Shown: positions 23,245-31,543, counted from the stretch's first letter. The stretch is DNA of 37,133 bases from an uncultured Selenomonadales bacterium (GCA_937877545.1 CALFJE010000113.1:1-37133); one strand, 5' to 3'. Notes: generated by a model not told the origin, from the letters alone. A program made the numbers and translations.

Positions 23245-23691
23245 TCTCAAATCCAGCGGCTCGCCCGACGTGTCTTTATCAAGCTCCGCCCACGTGTCGT
23301 CCAAATCCACGCGCTCGACGACCTGAACCGTCTCGTTCGGCAAATCGAACTTGAGATAATCCGCCCGACCCGCAAGCCTGTCGTAGCCCGCCGTCGACAA
23401 TTTCCGCCAACGCCGCTTTTGTATCACGTCCTCAATCTGAATATTGTCGTACATGCAAACCGTCGGCACCATCAGCGTATTTAAATCCAGCGTCCCGTCA
23501 GGGCGTATCCGATAACCCATTTGCCGATAGTTGAACCAGTAATTGGCTCGCGGCGTCGACTGCACCCACATGTAAATATCCGTCGGCACATCGGCTATTA
23601 TGTCCCCGTCGTCCTCCGCGGCGAAGGTCGGGCTTGCCGCCAACATTATCGCCGCCGTTATCAGCCCTGCCAAAATTTTTTTGAAGTCCAT
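23068..23691 (-). CDS. Secreted protein of unknown function
   Basis: From ATG 23691 the protein is 207 residues with a clear signal peptide (MDFKKILAGLITAAIMLAAS, then PTFAAED). The mature part contains the segments DIYMWVQSTPRANYWFNYRQ, YDNIQIEDVIQKRRWRKLST and LPNETVQVVERVDLDDTW. It is rich in aromatic and charged residues, with no metal-binding or catalytic motif I recognise. It starts five bases after ybaK, and AAGGGTG precedes the ATG. Together with the small secreted protein at 24191 it suggests an envelope-related minus-strand cluster. Its 3' third is duplicated downstream. Confidence 0.75.
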   Translation of the reverse strand: MDFKKILAGLITAAIMLAASPTFAAEDDGDIIADVPTDIYMWVQSTPRANYWFNYRQMGYRIRPDGTLDLNTLMVPTVCMYDNIQIEDVIQKRRWRKLSTAGYDRLAGRADYLKFDLPNETVQVVERVDLDDTWAELDKDTSGEPLDLRNLPRKDVRYNFYRTILEWARNHNAEIISRSRGELSEADATLEPADMPINRIFIPPADY

Positions 23692-23696
23692 AGAGT

Positions 23697-24167
23697 TCAC
23701 CCTTTCGGCTTGGCGACGTCGACCCAACCCGCGCTGTTGATATAGCGTTCCAGCTCGTCGATTCGGAAGCGGGCGCAACTCTTATCGTTGCCGGCGGCGG
23801 GATATACTACGTCGAAACGTTTAAGCGACGCGTCAAGGTAAACGGGCACGCCCTCGTTGACGGCGAACGGACATACTCCGCCCACCGCGTGTCCGATTAA
23901 AGCCTCCACCTCGTCGACGGGTATCATATTCGGGCGGGCAGCGAATTGCGCCTTGAACTTTTTATTGTCGATTTTCATGTCGCCCGACATCAGAATCAGC
24001 ACGGGCTTTTTGTTCACGAAGACCGAAATTGTTTTGGCTATGCGCCCGACCTCGCAATTAAGAGCCTGCGCGGCAAGTTCGCTCGTGAACGTCGACTGTT
24101 CAAACTCGATCACGCGTTCCGGCTCGCCCAACTCCGCGAAATATTTTCTGACCTTTTCTATCGACAA
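23697..24167 (-). CDS. ybaK: YbaK/EbsC-family aminoacyl-tRNA deacylase
   Basis: YbaK-family proteins hydrolyse mischarged aminoacyl-tRNAs (for example Cys-tRNA(Pro) or Ala-tRNA(Pro)). The 156-residue sequence has the family landmarks: FTSELAAQALNCEVGRIAKT (with the conserved AKT), NKKPVLILMSGDMKIDNKKF (the central strand and helix) and HAVGGVCPFAVNEGVPVYLD (the GxxxGxxPF segment). Start is TTG 24167 behind GAGGAGGAATTGAC. Which tRNA it edits cannot be read from the sequence. Confidence 0.93.
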   Translation of the reverse strand: MSIEKVRKYFAELGEPERVIEFEQSTFTSELAAQALNCEVGRIAKTISVFVNKKPVLILMSGDMKIDNKKFKAQFAARPNMIPVDEVEALIGHAVGGVCPFAVNEGVPVYLDASLKRFDVVYPAAGNDKSCARFRIDELERYINSAGWVDVAKPKG

Positions 24168-24190
24168 GTCAATTCCTCCTCGTAATCATA

Positions 24191-24562
24191 TCAATAGCCG
24201 TAAAGAATCAGCCGCACCATTTGCCCCATCTCGGATTTGTCGGAATAGGACAGCGGCGGGCGGCGCGTATTATTTGATTCAAGCTCGGCTCGCGTGTCGT
24301 AAGATAAAATCTTCGACGCCAAAACCTCATAGGTGCGTTGCGCGTGATTGATTCGCACGTCGTAGGTATACATGCGATTGAAAACCGCTTTGATAACCGC
24401 CATGCGCACCGCGAACACGGAGCCGCTTTCCGTCTTAATGCTGTCGGCGTCGTAGTAGTAGCCGGTATCGCCCATTGCGTCGATAAATTTCAAATCCTCC
24501 GCCGCGCAGATTGAACTGCTTAAAATAAAAATCGCCGCGAAGGTCGCCAAAAATTTTTTCAT
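24191..24562 (-). CDS. Small secreted protein of unknown function
   Basis: A 123-residue protein with a signal peptide (MKKFLATFAAIFILSSSICA followed by AED). The mature part has GYYYDADSIKTESGSVFAVR and a YEVLASKILSYDTRAELES stretch. The YYD-SI-x6-V pattern loosely recalls small 'surface-adhesin E'-like proteins common in Negativicutes, but the similarity is weak and no function can be assigned. It overlaps the end of ydcF by four bases and lies 23 bases before ybaK, so the three are probably one transcript. Confidence 0.7.
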   Translation of the reverse strand: MKKFLATFAAIFILSSSICAAEDLKFIDAMGDTGYYYDADSIKTESGSVFAVRMAVIKAVFNRMYTYDVRINHAQRTYEVLASKILSYDTRAELESNNTRRPPLSYSDKSEMGQMVRLILYGY

Positions 24563-25326
24563 ATTTTAAAAATCTCCGTGATAAAAGTTCTTAACAACTC
24601 CTGCATGACCGTAACGTTCAAGAGCAGAGCCTCGGCTTGCGGGCGCAACTTCGTGTAGTGGAAGGTCGGATTATGCGCTACCGTGAAGTCCGTCGGGTAA
24701 GCCGTCGGCTCGAAGCCGCACAGGTTGAAGTTGAGCATTGCGCGATTCATGTGGAAGGCACTCGTCACAAGCACGGGCTTTGTAAAAGAACGCTCGCGCA
24801 GGATTTGGGCGGAGTAGCGGGCATTTTGCGTCGTGTTGACGCTTTTGGTTTCGGTTAGGATTTTATCGGCGGGGACGCCCAACGACTTGAGCACCCGCGC
24901 AGATATTTCCGCCTCCGCGCCCGAATCGCTGTAGACTTGCCCGCCGCTGACCAAAATCGGCACGTTCAAAATCCGTTGCAACCTGACCGCCGTCAACAGC
25001 CGATTGGCGGGACTGGCGCATAATGCTCCCACTCCGTCAACGTCGGGCACCTGGCTTATCGCGCCGCCGCCCAACAAGACGATTATATCTGCTCCCGACG
25101 ATTCAATCTGCGCGGGCGGTGTGTGAAGTTCTTCGAGCCACCCCATAAGCCGCTCGGCGACCAGGCTCGTGCACAGCAAGTAGAATATCAGCGTGACGAA
25201 CAGCACCGCGATTGAAAGTTTCCTGTCGATTCGGAAGAGCTTGACGCTCAACGCGATTAGCAGGAGGACGAAAATCCCCGGCGGCAGAATCCAACTTGCT
25301 CCGAACTTCAATAAATACACCAACAA
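24559..25326 (-). CDS. YdcF/ElyC family (DUF218) membrane protein
   Basis: Two N-terminal hydrophobic helices (about the first 60 residues, including LPPGIFVLLLIALSVKLF) anchor a DUF218 domain with ADIIVLLGGGAI, RLLTAVRLQRILNVPILVSG and KPVLVTSAFHMNRAMLNFNL. ElyC/SanA relatives work in envelope or peptidoglycan-precursor homeostasis. The open frame starts at TTG 25365, but GAGGGA lies inside it just before TTG codons at 25326 and 25323, which begin the first membrane helix; I favour these. It overlaps the following secreted-protein gene by four bases. Confidence 0.88.
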   Translation of the reverse strand: MLVYLLKFGASWILPPGIFVLLLIALSVKLFRIDRKLSIAVLFVTLIFYLLCTSLVAERLMGWLEELHTPPAQIESSGADIIVLLGGGAISQVPDVDGVGALCASPANRLLTAVRLQRILNVPILVSGGQVYSDSGAEAEISARVLKSLGVPADKILTETKSVNTTQNARYSAQILRERSFTKPVLVTSAFHMNRAMLNFNLCGFEPTAYPTDFTVAHNPTFHYTKLRPQAEALLLNVTVMQELLRTFITEIFKI

Positions 25327-25386
25327 AAAATCCCTCGCTCGATTGAGTTTGGGCTTATGATACAACAGCGGCGGCGAAATTGCAAT

Positions 25387-26175
25387 TCACGCACCAAGCC
25401 GCAGGAATTTCTCGCGCAGGTAATCCATCATGGAAAGTTGCTCGTCTAAAGTCGCGTTGCCGCCAAAGTTTTCGGTAGTGGAAGAGTTGCCGCCGATTTG
25501 CCCGATAAGAGCCTTGGCGGAGGCGTTTTTCAAAATCTTCAAGATTCGCTTACCTACATCAAGTGCGACGCGTGGATTTTTCTCTTCAGCGAGGGCGATG
25601 CGATAAAATTCGGCAATGCCCGCCAAAAGTTTGCCGGCAGAGTTCAAAGAGGCAGCCCGCTTGCCCGCTATGATTTTCACGTCGGGGCGCAGGTCGGCGC
25701 GATAAGTTTTCAACAACACGTGCTCAAGCAGTCGATCGACGCCGATAATATATTCCGCCCTGTGCAAGCGGCTATGGACTTCGGCGGCGGGCATATCATC
25801 ATAAGCTATCGAGTGGAAAGAGATTTTGTCGACGCCCAAAGCTCGGCACTCTTCGGCGAGCAGCTTGGTGTAGGGCAAAAGATTGTTGAAGACGCAGACC
25901 TCCGCGCCGGCGGGGATTCGCGCAATGTCGAGGAAGAATTTCGTCGTGGGGTGAAGGTCGAAGACGAACAGCTTATCGGCGGGCACCACGCGAGATAACT
26001 TTTCGGCTTGAGTGACCGCGCAGACGCAAAAAATATTTTCGGCAAGAGCTTTAACCTCGTCGGTCGTGGCGGTGACGATTGGGATTTCCGCGCCGAGGAA
26101 GGATTGAGCTACGGATTTAATCTCTTCGGCAATGAGCGGACTTGAGCCCGCCGCCGTCAATTTAAGTTCAAGCAT
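25387..26175 (-). CDS. Unknown protein coupled to the LysR regulator
   Basis: I do not recognise this 262-residue protein. It has alternating beta-strand and helix segments in its first 160 residues (VPADKLFVFDLHPTTKFFLD, AEVCVFNNLLPYTKLLAEEC, DKISFHSIAYDDMPAAEVHS), suggesting a Rossmann-like or periplasmic-binding-like fold. It has no signal peptide, membrane helix or obvious catalytic motif. The C-terminal 60 residues contain an Asn/Ser/Gly-rich linker and a final helix. The ATG immediately follows the LysR stop (TAA then ATG) and its Shine-Dalgarno lies inside that gene, so the two are translationally coupled. A ligand-sensing or accessory role for the regulator is possible but unproven. 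Confidence 0.7.
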   Translation of the reverse strand: MLELKLTAAGSSPLIAEEIKSVAQSFLGAEIPIVTATTDEVKALAENIFCVCAVTQAEKLSRVVPADKLFVFDLHPTTKFFLDIARIPAGAEVCVFNNLLPYTKLLAEECRALGVDKISFHSIAYDDMPAAEVHSRLHRAEYIIGVDRLLEHVLLKTYRADLRPDVKIIAGKRAASLNSAGKLLAGIAEFYRIALAEEKNPRVALDVGKRILKILKNASAKALIGQIGGNSSTTENFGGNATLDEQLSMMDYLREKFLRLGA

Positions 26176-27033
26176 TTACTCGGCTCCTTTCTCCGCCAGC
26201 TCCAAGAAGGCTTCGGCGGCGTGCGATAAACGGCGATTGCCCTTGCGAACCAACATCAGCTCAACTATCAACGGCGGCTCCAACGGTATCAGCGTCAAGT
26301 TGTCGTCGGATTCGGCGAGGCTGTCCGGTAATATCGTAATGCCAAATTCTTCCGCGACAAAGTTTTTCACGGTCTGAACGTTAGCCGACTCCAAAACGAC
26401 GTTCGCGCCGGGCAAAAGCTTGCCTACAGCCTGCCGATATGCCGCGTCGCTTAGAAAAATAAATTTTTCGTCCGCCAATTCTTCAAGCCGCAAAACATTT
26501 TTCCTGCGAAACTTATGCCCGCGTCCGCAACAGATGAAGAATTCCTGCGCGGCGATTTTCTTGTAAACGAGCACGGATTTTTCCTGCGCAGTCCGAAGAA
26601 ACGCCAAATCCAATTTGTTTTCGATTAACATGCCCTGCAACGTCGCGGTATCGCGTTCGGCGAGCTGTATCGTTATGTTCGGGAAACTCTCCATGAAATT
26701 TTTTAACAGCTTGACGAACGGACGAACCGCGCCCGTCGCCGTCAGCCCTATATGCAGGACGCCGCTCTTCAGATTTTTTATCGCGTGAATTTCCTCCAGC
26801 GTGTTCGATATGCCCGCCATGAGTTGTTCGACGTGCGCACAGAAGATTTTCCCTTCCGCCGTCAAGAGTGCCTGTTTCTGATTGCGGTCGAACAGCTGAA
26901 TGCCCAGCTCGTCTTCCAGACTGCGTATCGCGTTCGTGACGGCGGGTTGAGAGACGTAGAGCCGCTCCGCCGCACGCGTGAAGCTGTTGACGCGGCTCAC
27001 CATCAAAAAATATTCCAACTGCCTTATCTCCAA
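26176..27033 (-). CDS. LysR-family transcriptional regulator
   Basis: From TTG 27033 the protein is 285 residues. The winged helix-turn-helix is EIRQLEYFLMVSRVNSFTRA, AERLYVSQPAVTNAIRSLED, then ELGIQLFDRNQK; the rest is a two-lobed substrate-binding domain (GVLHIGLTATGAVRPFVKLL, and LPGANVVLESANVQTVKNF near the end). AAGGAGG sits nine bases before the TTG; the open frame to 27204 has no support. It is divergent from the lyase-transporter pair at 27284-30103, so it probably controls that pair in response to an organic acid or related metabolite. That regulon and its effector are inferences. Confidence 0.93.
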   Translation of the reverse strand: MEIRQLEYFLMVSRVNSFTRAAERLYVSQPAVTNAIRSLEDELGIQLFDRNQKQALLTAEGKIFCAHVEQLMAGISNTLEEIHAIKNLKSGVLHIGLTATGAVRPFVKLLKNFMESFPNITIQLAERDTATLQGMLIENKLDLAFLRTAQEKSVLVYKKIAAQEFFICCGRGHKFRRKNVLRLEELADEKFIFLSDAAYRQAVGKLLPGANVVLESANVQTVKNFVAEEFGITILPDSLAESDDNLTLIPLEPPLIVELMLVRKGNRRLSHAAEAFLELAEKGAE

Positions 27034-27283
27034 AAAAATCGCCTCCTTCGCCGAGATTGTAACACCTCCGCCCGACGTTGGCTTATAACAGAATCGAATC
27101 AAACGATACGCCAAACTTATTCGGCAACGTAAAATCTGCGCGGCGCGGCTTAGACATTTTTTTTGCGGCAACGTTGCAAAGCGCGGCTTATCTTTCGATA
27201 ACAAGGCGATATTTCACGGCGCGGAGATTTTTTGCTACCATTGCCCCAATAAAAATAACAGCGACTTGAAAGGGGATTTTAAA
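27034..27283. promoter_or_regulatory. Divergent control region between the LysR and lyase genes
   Basis: This 250-base intergenic stretch holds a perfect palindrome GCAACGTTGC (27168-27177) flanked by two perfect copies of GCGCGGCTTA (27143-27152 and 27181-27190). A partial copy of the palindrome's left side (GGCAACGT) lies at 27123-27130. These are candidate LysR-type operator elements. I see no convincing -35/-10 pair for either gene, though AT-rich TATAA-like sequence occurs near 27083 (minus side) and 27250 (plus side). Confidence 0.35.
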
Positions 27284-28636
27284 ATGGTTATGCCGTCCAC
27301 CGCAATCGACAGCCAACTTCACGGTTTTCTGTTCAGTACCGACGAAATGCGCGAAACTCTCAGCGACCGTGCTTGGGTACAAAAATGGCTCGACACTGAA
27401 GCCGCTCTTGCCAAAGCTCAGGGCGAACTCGGCGTTATTCCGAAGGACAAAGCCGACATCATCAACGAATACGCCAAAGCCGAACTGCTCGACATTAAGG
27501 CTATCGGCGAATTCTTCAAAAGCTCGATAACGATTGTTCCGCTCCTTAAGGAGTTCAAAAAGATTCTGCCCGAAAACGCCGGCGAATACGTTCATTGGGG
27601 CGCGACCAGTCAAGACATCGTTGACACGGGCATTGTCCTCCTTCAGCGCGACGCCTACCAAATCATTCTGCGCGACATGAAAGCTTGCCTCAAAGCCTGC
27701 CTCAAGCTCGCCAATAAATATCGCTCGACGCCGCAAGCAGGGCGCACCCACGTCGTCCACGCCATACCGATAACTTTCGGCTACAAGGCGGCTGTTTGGG
27801 CGGACGAACTCGGTCGTGACATTGAACGCCTGGAAGCTATGGCACCTCGCGTATTCGTCGGGGAAATGGCGGGCGCGGTCGGTACGCTTGCCTCTCAGCC
27901 CGAAAAAGGGCTTGAGACGCAAAAGCGCATGTTTGAAATTTTGGGGCTCGGCGTCCCGACTATCGCTTGGCACGTCGCCCGCGACAATCAAGCCGAATTC
28001 GTTACCACGCTGGCAATCTGCGCGGGCACGCTCGGCAGAATCAATCACGAAATTTTCACCCTGCAACGTTCGGAAATTCTGGAGCTCGAAGAGCCGTTCT
28101 TTATGGGCAAAATCGGCAGCTCCACCATGCCGCAGAAACGCAATCCCGCCGTCCTCGAAAACGTTCTCGCCGTGTTGCGCAACGTCCGCTCTATCGCGCC
28201 GGCTATCGTCGAAAGCATGATCAGCGAAAACGAACGCGATTGGGGCTGTTTCCTCAGCGAATGGGAGGCTATCCCGCGTGCGTGTCACCTTATGGCGGCG
28301 GGCTTGGCTAAGTCTAAGCACATCCTCGAAAATCTTATCGTCTACGAAAAGCACATGGAGCGCAACCTCGACCTGCAGAAGGGGCTTATCGTCAGCGAAA
28401 ACGTCATGATGCACCTCGCGACGAAACTCGGACGCATGACCGCTCACGAAATCGTTTACAAGGCGGCTATGGAGTCTTACGAAAAAGAAATTCCGCTTAA
28501 AGCCGTGCTCATGAAGACGCCCGAAGTTACGGCAGCGTTCACGGAGGCGGAAGTTGACTTCATGGTTGACCCGCATAACTACGTTGGTCTCGCGCCTGTA
28601 TTTGCCGACAGAGTCATCGCCAAGTACGACAAGTAA
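27284..28636 (+). CDS. Adenylosuccinate lyase-family enzyme (fumarase/aspartase superfamily)
   Basis: From ATG 27284 (after AAAGGGGA) the protein is 450 residues. Superfamily signatures are present: GEYVHWGATSQDIVDTG (the HxGxTSQD region), AGRTHVVHAIPITFGYKAA (QxRTH-like histidine region) and GSSTMPQKRNP (fumarate lyase signature, normally GSxxMPxKxN). This set fits adenylosuccinate lyase or 3-carboxymuconate cycloisomerase-type enzymes that beta-eliminate or cyclise dicarboxylates. A divergent LysR gene and a downstream DASS anion transporter are not the usual setting for housekeeping PurB and favour a catabolic lyase for an imported di- or tricarboxylate. That is inference; PurB itself remains possible. 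Confidence 0.85.
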   Translation: MVMPSTAIDSQLHGFLFSTDEMRETLSDRAWVQKWLDTEAALAKAQGELGVIPKDKADIINEYAKAELLDIKAIGEFFKSSITIVPLLKEFKKILPENAGEYVHWGATSQDIVDTGIVLLQRDAYQIILRDMKACLKACLKLANKYRSTPQAGRTHVVHAIPITFGYKAAVWADELGRDIERLEAMAPRVFVGEMAGAVGTLASQPEKGLETQKRMFEILGLGVPTIAWHVARDNQAEFVTTLAICAGTLGRINHEIFTLQRSEILELEEPFFMGKIGSSTMPQKRNPAVLENVLAVLRNVRSIAPAIVESMISENERDWGCFLSEWEAIPRACHLMAAGLAKSKHILENLIVYEKHMERNLDLQKGLIVSENVMMHLATKLGRMTAHEIVYKAAMESYEKEIPLKAVLMKTPEVTAAFTEAEVDFMVDPHNYVGLAPVFADRVIAKYDK

Positions 28637-28656
28637 ACCGCAAATTTCAGACAGCA

Positions 28657-28685
28657 ACCGGGCAGTTCGACCTGCTCGGTTTTTG
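28657..28685 (+). terminator. Intrinsic terminator or attenuator between lyase and transporter
   Basis: ACCGGGCAG and CTGCTCGGT form a nine-pair stem with one G-U, loop TTCGAC, followed by TTTTTG. It lies between the lyase stop and the transporter Shine-Dalgarno, so transporter expression may depend on read-through. Confidence 0.75.
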
Positions 28686-28703
28686 TCTAAGGAGGGAAAA
28701 ATC

Positions 28704-29147
28704 ATGGACGCCGGCAAAAAGAAACGTTTCGCGGCGGTGATAATCTTCGGGCTGATACTCTGGTTCTGCCCGCACACAGAGGCGATTACCGAAGTCGCTT
28801 GGCACCTGTTCGCCATTTTCGCCGCGACGATTTTAGGATTCATACTTCAGCCCATGCCGATTGGTGCGGTGGCATTTATCGGCGTGACCATGGCGGCGTT
28901 GACGGGCGTCGTTACCGTCGGCGTGGCAATTTCGGGCTACGGCAACAGCACTATCTGGCTTATCGTTTGCGCGTTTTTATTGGCGCGGGCTTTTATCAAG
29001 AGCGGGCTCGGGCGGCGCATTTCGTTCCTAATCATCAAGGCGATAGGCAAATCCTCGCTCACGCTCGGCTACGCGATAACCCTCGCCGATTTTGTCATGA
29101 GCCCCGCCACTCCTTCAAGTACCGCCCGCGCAGGCGGCATCATCTAA
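28704..29147 (+). pseudogene. DASS (SLC13/CitT-like) anion transporter, N-terminal part
   Basis: ATG 28704 (after AAGGAGGG) begins 147 residues of a divalent anion:Na+ symporter family protein: membrane helices (AVIIFGLILWFCPHTEAITE, FIGVTMAALTGVVTVGVAIS), GYGNSTIWLIVCAFLLARAF and ITLADFVMSPATPSSTARAG, the first substrate-site motif. That motif normally reads SNT; here it is SST. The frame stops at TAA directly after GGII, where other transporters continue for about 170 residues before the sequence that resumes at 29696. The intervening DNA is the HNH gene. The fragment alone cannot form a transporter. Confidence 0.85.
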
Positions 29148-29159
29148 GGAGGTTTTATC

Positions 29160-29699
29160 ATGGAAATTATCTATCGCGACGAGCCCGGAGCACCGGGCAA
29201 CGGACGTGTGTCTGTGATTAACGAACAGTATCAGCAATTCAACGGATACATTTATTCACGTGACGAAAACGGACGTTACTATCGCAAATTTAACAAACGC
29301 AAACATTATCTGCATCATGACGTTTGGCGGTTTCATTTTGGCGAGCCGCCGCATGATTGTTACGTCATTCACCGCGACGACAATAACGCCAACAATGACA
29401 TTGAAAATTTGATGCTTATGGAAAAGCTTAAATTTTTCAAGAAACGTCATGCAAATGTTAAGCCTAAAGAAACCGTTTGCGAATGGTGCGGCAAAAAGTT
29501 CACGTACACAACAGCCGGGCGTCCGTCTCGCTTCTGCTCAGACTTTTGCAGAAATAAACACAATCGAGCGCGTTACGAAGAAGAACGTCCTTGCGTCATT
29601 TGCGGCAAGCTGTTCAAGACGTACAAATATCACCCCGCGCAGACATGCTCGAATGAGTGCAGATTGGAACTTTGCAAGCGGTTGAAAGCGGAACAGTGA
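29160..29699 (+). CDS. HNH endonuclease with two zinc ribbons, inserted in the transporter gene
   Basis: The 179-residue protein has an HNH core of the homing/phage type: YLHHDVWRFHFGEPPHDCYV (residues 50-69), IHRDDNNANNDIENL (70-84) and a distal KKRH (94-97). This is followed by two four-cysteine zinc motifs: CEWC...FCSDFC (Cys107, 110, 126, 130) and CVIC...CSNEC (Cys145, 148, 163, 167). Such enzymes cut DNA and often spread into conserved genes. Its AAGGAGG and ATG begin right after the stop that truncates the upstream transporter part. Its TGA overlaps a GTG (29696) that opens the downstream part. Its base composition looks more AT-rich than its neighbours, suggesting transfer. Confidence 0.88.
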   Translation: MEIIYRDEPGAPGNGRVSVINEQYQQFNGYIYSRDENGRYYRKFNKRKHYLHHDVWRFHFGEPPHDCYVIHRDDNNANNDIENLMLMEKLKFFKKRHANVKPKETVCEWCGKKFTYTTAGRPSRFCSDFCRNKHNRARYEEERPCVICGKLFKTYKYHPAQTCSNECRLELCKRLKAEQ

Positions 29700-30103
29700 A
29701 GTCGGGCTTTATCAAGACGGTCTCGACAATGGCGGGCGACGCGATTCAATCGGCAGGCTTTTCGTGGCTTATGGCGTTCATGATTCTGATTTTAATCTAT
29801 GTCTATTCGCATTACGGCTTTGCGTCAGTCTCGGCTCATATCAGCGCAATGTACGCGGCGTTTCTGTCGGTGTCGGTCGTGGTTGGGACGCCTCCGCTTT
29901 TGGCGGCGATAGCGTTTGCGGCTCTGTCGAATATCATGATACCGTTGACGCATTACGGCGGCGGCGCGGCTCCCATACTTTACGGCGCGGGATTCGTCAC
30001 GCAGGGCAAGTGGTGGCAACTCGGATTTATCATGGTTACGGTCAACTTGGTTATTTGGCTCGGTATCGGCAGCCTCTGGTGGAAAGTTATCGGGCTTTGG
30101 TAA
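29696..30103 (+). pseudogene. DASS anion transporter, C-terminal part
   Basis: From GTG 29696, in a different frame from the HNH gene, come 135 residues matching the last third of a DASS transporter. They include FIKTVSTMAGDAIQSAGFSW, an amphipathic helix, then YVYSHYGFASVSAHISAMYA, AIAFAALSNIMIPLTHYGGG (the second SNT-like motif, here SNI) and GKWWQLGFIMVTVNLVIWLG. The upstream third lies at 28704-29147 and the central segment of about 170 residues is absent. A bidirectional terminator follows. Confidence 0.85.
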
Positions 30104-30104
30104 A

Positions 30105-30137
30105 AAATTATCCCCCTCCAAATCGGAAGGGGATTTT
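30105..30137. terminator. Bidirectional intrinsic terminator
   Basis: An ATCCCC...GGGGAT hairpin (inner CTCCAAATCGGAAG) has T-runs on both sides: TTTTTTATTT on plus and TAATTTTTTA on minus. It separates the convergent transporter remnant and MFS gene. Confidence 0.85.
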
Positions 30138-30153
30138 TTATTTGCTTAAGCGT

Positions 30154-31497
30154 TTAGGTCGTCTTGATTTTAAATGAGGCGTCAATCTCCTCAAGCGATT
30201 TGCGTTTGCTCTCTACGCCGAGGCTCAACACGATAACCGAAATAATCACGAACACCGAGGCGAACATCACGAAGATTGAATTCATCTGCGCACCGCCCAC
30301 GAGCAAGACGCCCACGAGCATTGGCGCGATCATGCCGCCGATACGCCCGAAGCCGGCAGCCCAGCCCGACCCCAAGGCGCGTATTGCCGTCGGGTAAAGT
30401 TCGGGGGTGTAGGTGTAAATGACGCCCCACGCGCCCAGGTTGAAGAAACTCATAGCCGCGCCCCACATCAGCAATTCGTTAGCCGTCGCCGCATTGCCGA
30501 AGAAATACGCGCATACGCCCGACATCAGCAGGAAGCTCGACAAAGTGTAGCGACGCCCAATTAAATCGACCAGCCATGCCGCCGCGAAGTATCCCGGCAA
30601 CTGCGCCAGCGTCATTATCAGCACGTACTCGAAAGTCTTGACGACCTCGAAGCCTTGAGAAAACACGATTGACGGCAACCACATAAATATTCCGTAATAG
30701 CTGAAGACTATGCCGAACCACGCCAGCCACAACATCAGCGTGCGCACGCGGAAAGCCGGTTTCCACAGCGTGAACACGTTGAGTTTGAATATCGGCGTCG
30801 CCTCGTCGACAAATTCTTTATCGAACGGCTTGCTCTCGACGCCAAGCTTTTTCTCCAGCGTTAAGATTATCTGCCGCGCCTCGTCGACTTTGCCCTTGCT
30901 GAGCAGATAGCGGATTGATTCGGGCATGTGCAGACGAATCAGAAAGACGTACAGCGCGGGCAATGCGCCGATTATGAACGCCACTTGCCAGCCGAATTGC
31001 GGTATCAGCAGATAGGAGATTAACGCCGCCACCAGCCAGCCGACGCCCCAGAAACTTTCCAGCAAGACGATAAACCGTCCGCGCAGATTGGAGGGCGCGT
31101 ATTCGCTCATGAGAGTCGCCGCCACGGGCAATTCTCCGCCCAAGCCGAAGCCTACCAAAAATCTGAACACCAACAGCGATTCGTAGCTCCACGCCACCGC
31201 GCAGAGTCCCGTCGCCACGCTGTAGAGGATGACCGTCGCCGCGAAGACGTTTTTGCGCCCGAATTTATCGGCAATGGTGCCCGCCAATACCGCGCCCAAT
31301 GCCATTCCGATTAAGCCGACGGAGCCAATCCAACCGACTTGGTCGGGTGTCAAGCCCCACTCCTTTGCCAAAAGCGGCAACACGAACGAGATTAAGCCCG
31401 TGTCCATGGAATCGAACAGCCAGCCCAGCCCCGTCACGACCAACAGCTTGTAATGGAACGAGCCGACCGGCAAATTTTCAAGCCTTTCAAGTATCAC
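30154..31497 (-). CDS. MFS transporter (sugar/organic-acid type, NiaP-like)
   Basis: From GTG 31497 the protein is 447 residues with 12 predicted membrane helices. MFS signatures are present: the loop 2-3 motif ADKFGRKN, the helix-1 start GLGWLFDSMDTGLISFVLPL, RFLVGFGLGGELPVAATLMS, then EYAPSNLRGR and the repeat motif in the second half (DLIGRRYT). GWLFDSMD and FGLGGELP resemble the NiaP/aromatic-acid:H+ symporters and 'YceI-like' transporters; the substrate is unknown. The longer GTG start at 31506 overlaps AAGGAG, which is properly spaced only for 31497. A good sigma-A promoter lies at 31544-31572. Confidence 0.9.
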   Translation of the reverse strand: MILERLENLPVGSFHYKLLVVTGLGWLFDSMDTGLISFVLPLLAKEWGLTPDQVGWIGSVGLIGMALGAVLAGTIADKFGRKNVFAATVILYSVATGLCAVAWSYESLLVFRFLVGFGLGGELPVAATLMSEYAPSNLRGRFIVLLESFWGVGWLVAALISYLLIPQFGWQVAFIIGALPALYVFLIRLHMPESIRYLLSKGKVDEARQIILTLEKKLGVESKPFDKEFVDEATPIFKLNVFTLWKPAFRVRTLMLWLAWFGIVFSYYGIFMWLPSIVFSQGFEVVKTFEYVLIMTLAQLPGYFAAAWLVDLIGRRYTLSSFLLMSGVCAYFFGNAATANELLMWGAAMSFFNLGAWGVIYTYTPELYPTAIRALGSGWAAGFGRIGGMIAPMLVGVLLVGGAQMNSIFVMFASVFVIISVIVLSLGVESKRKSLEEIDASFKIKTT

Positions 31498-31543
31498 TGC
31501 AAACACTCCTTAAACTAAGCAGAGGAAAAATCAAACGGCTTGA

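Noticed and set aside
27188..28843. A 551-codon open frame on the minus strand
   Set aside because: It is fully antisense to the adenylosuccinate-lyase-family gene, which has clear motifs; the antisense product has no family features.
29148..29700. A group I or II intron carrying the HNH gene
   Set aside because: Removal of the insert would not restore the transporter because about 170 residues are missing, and there is almost no non-coding sequence to form an intron core.
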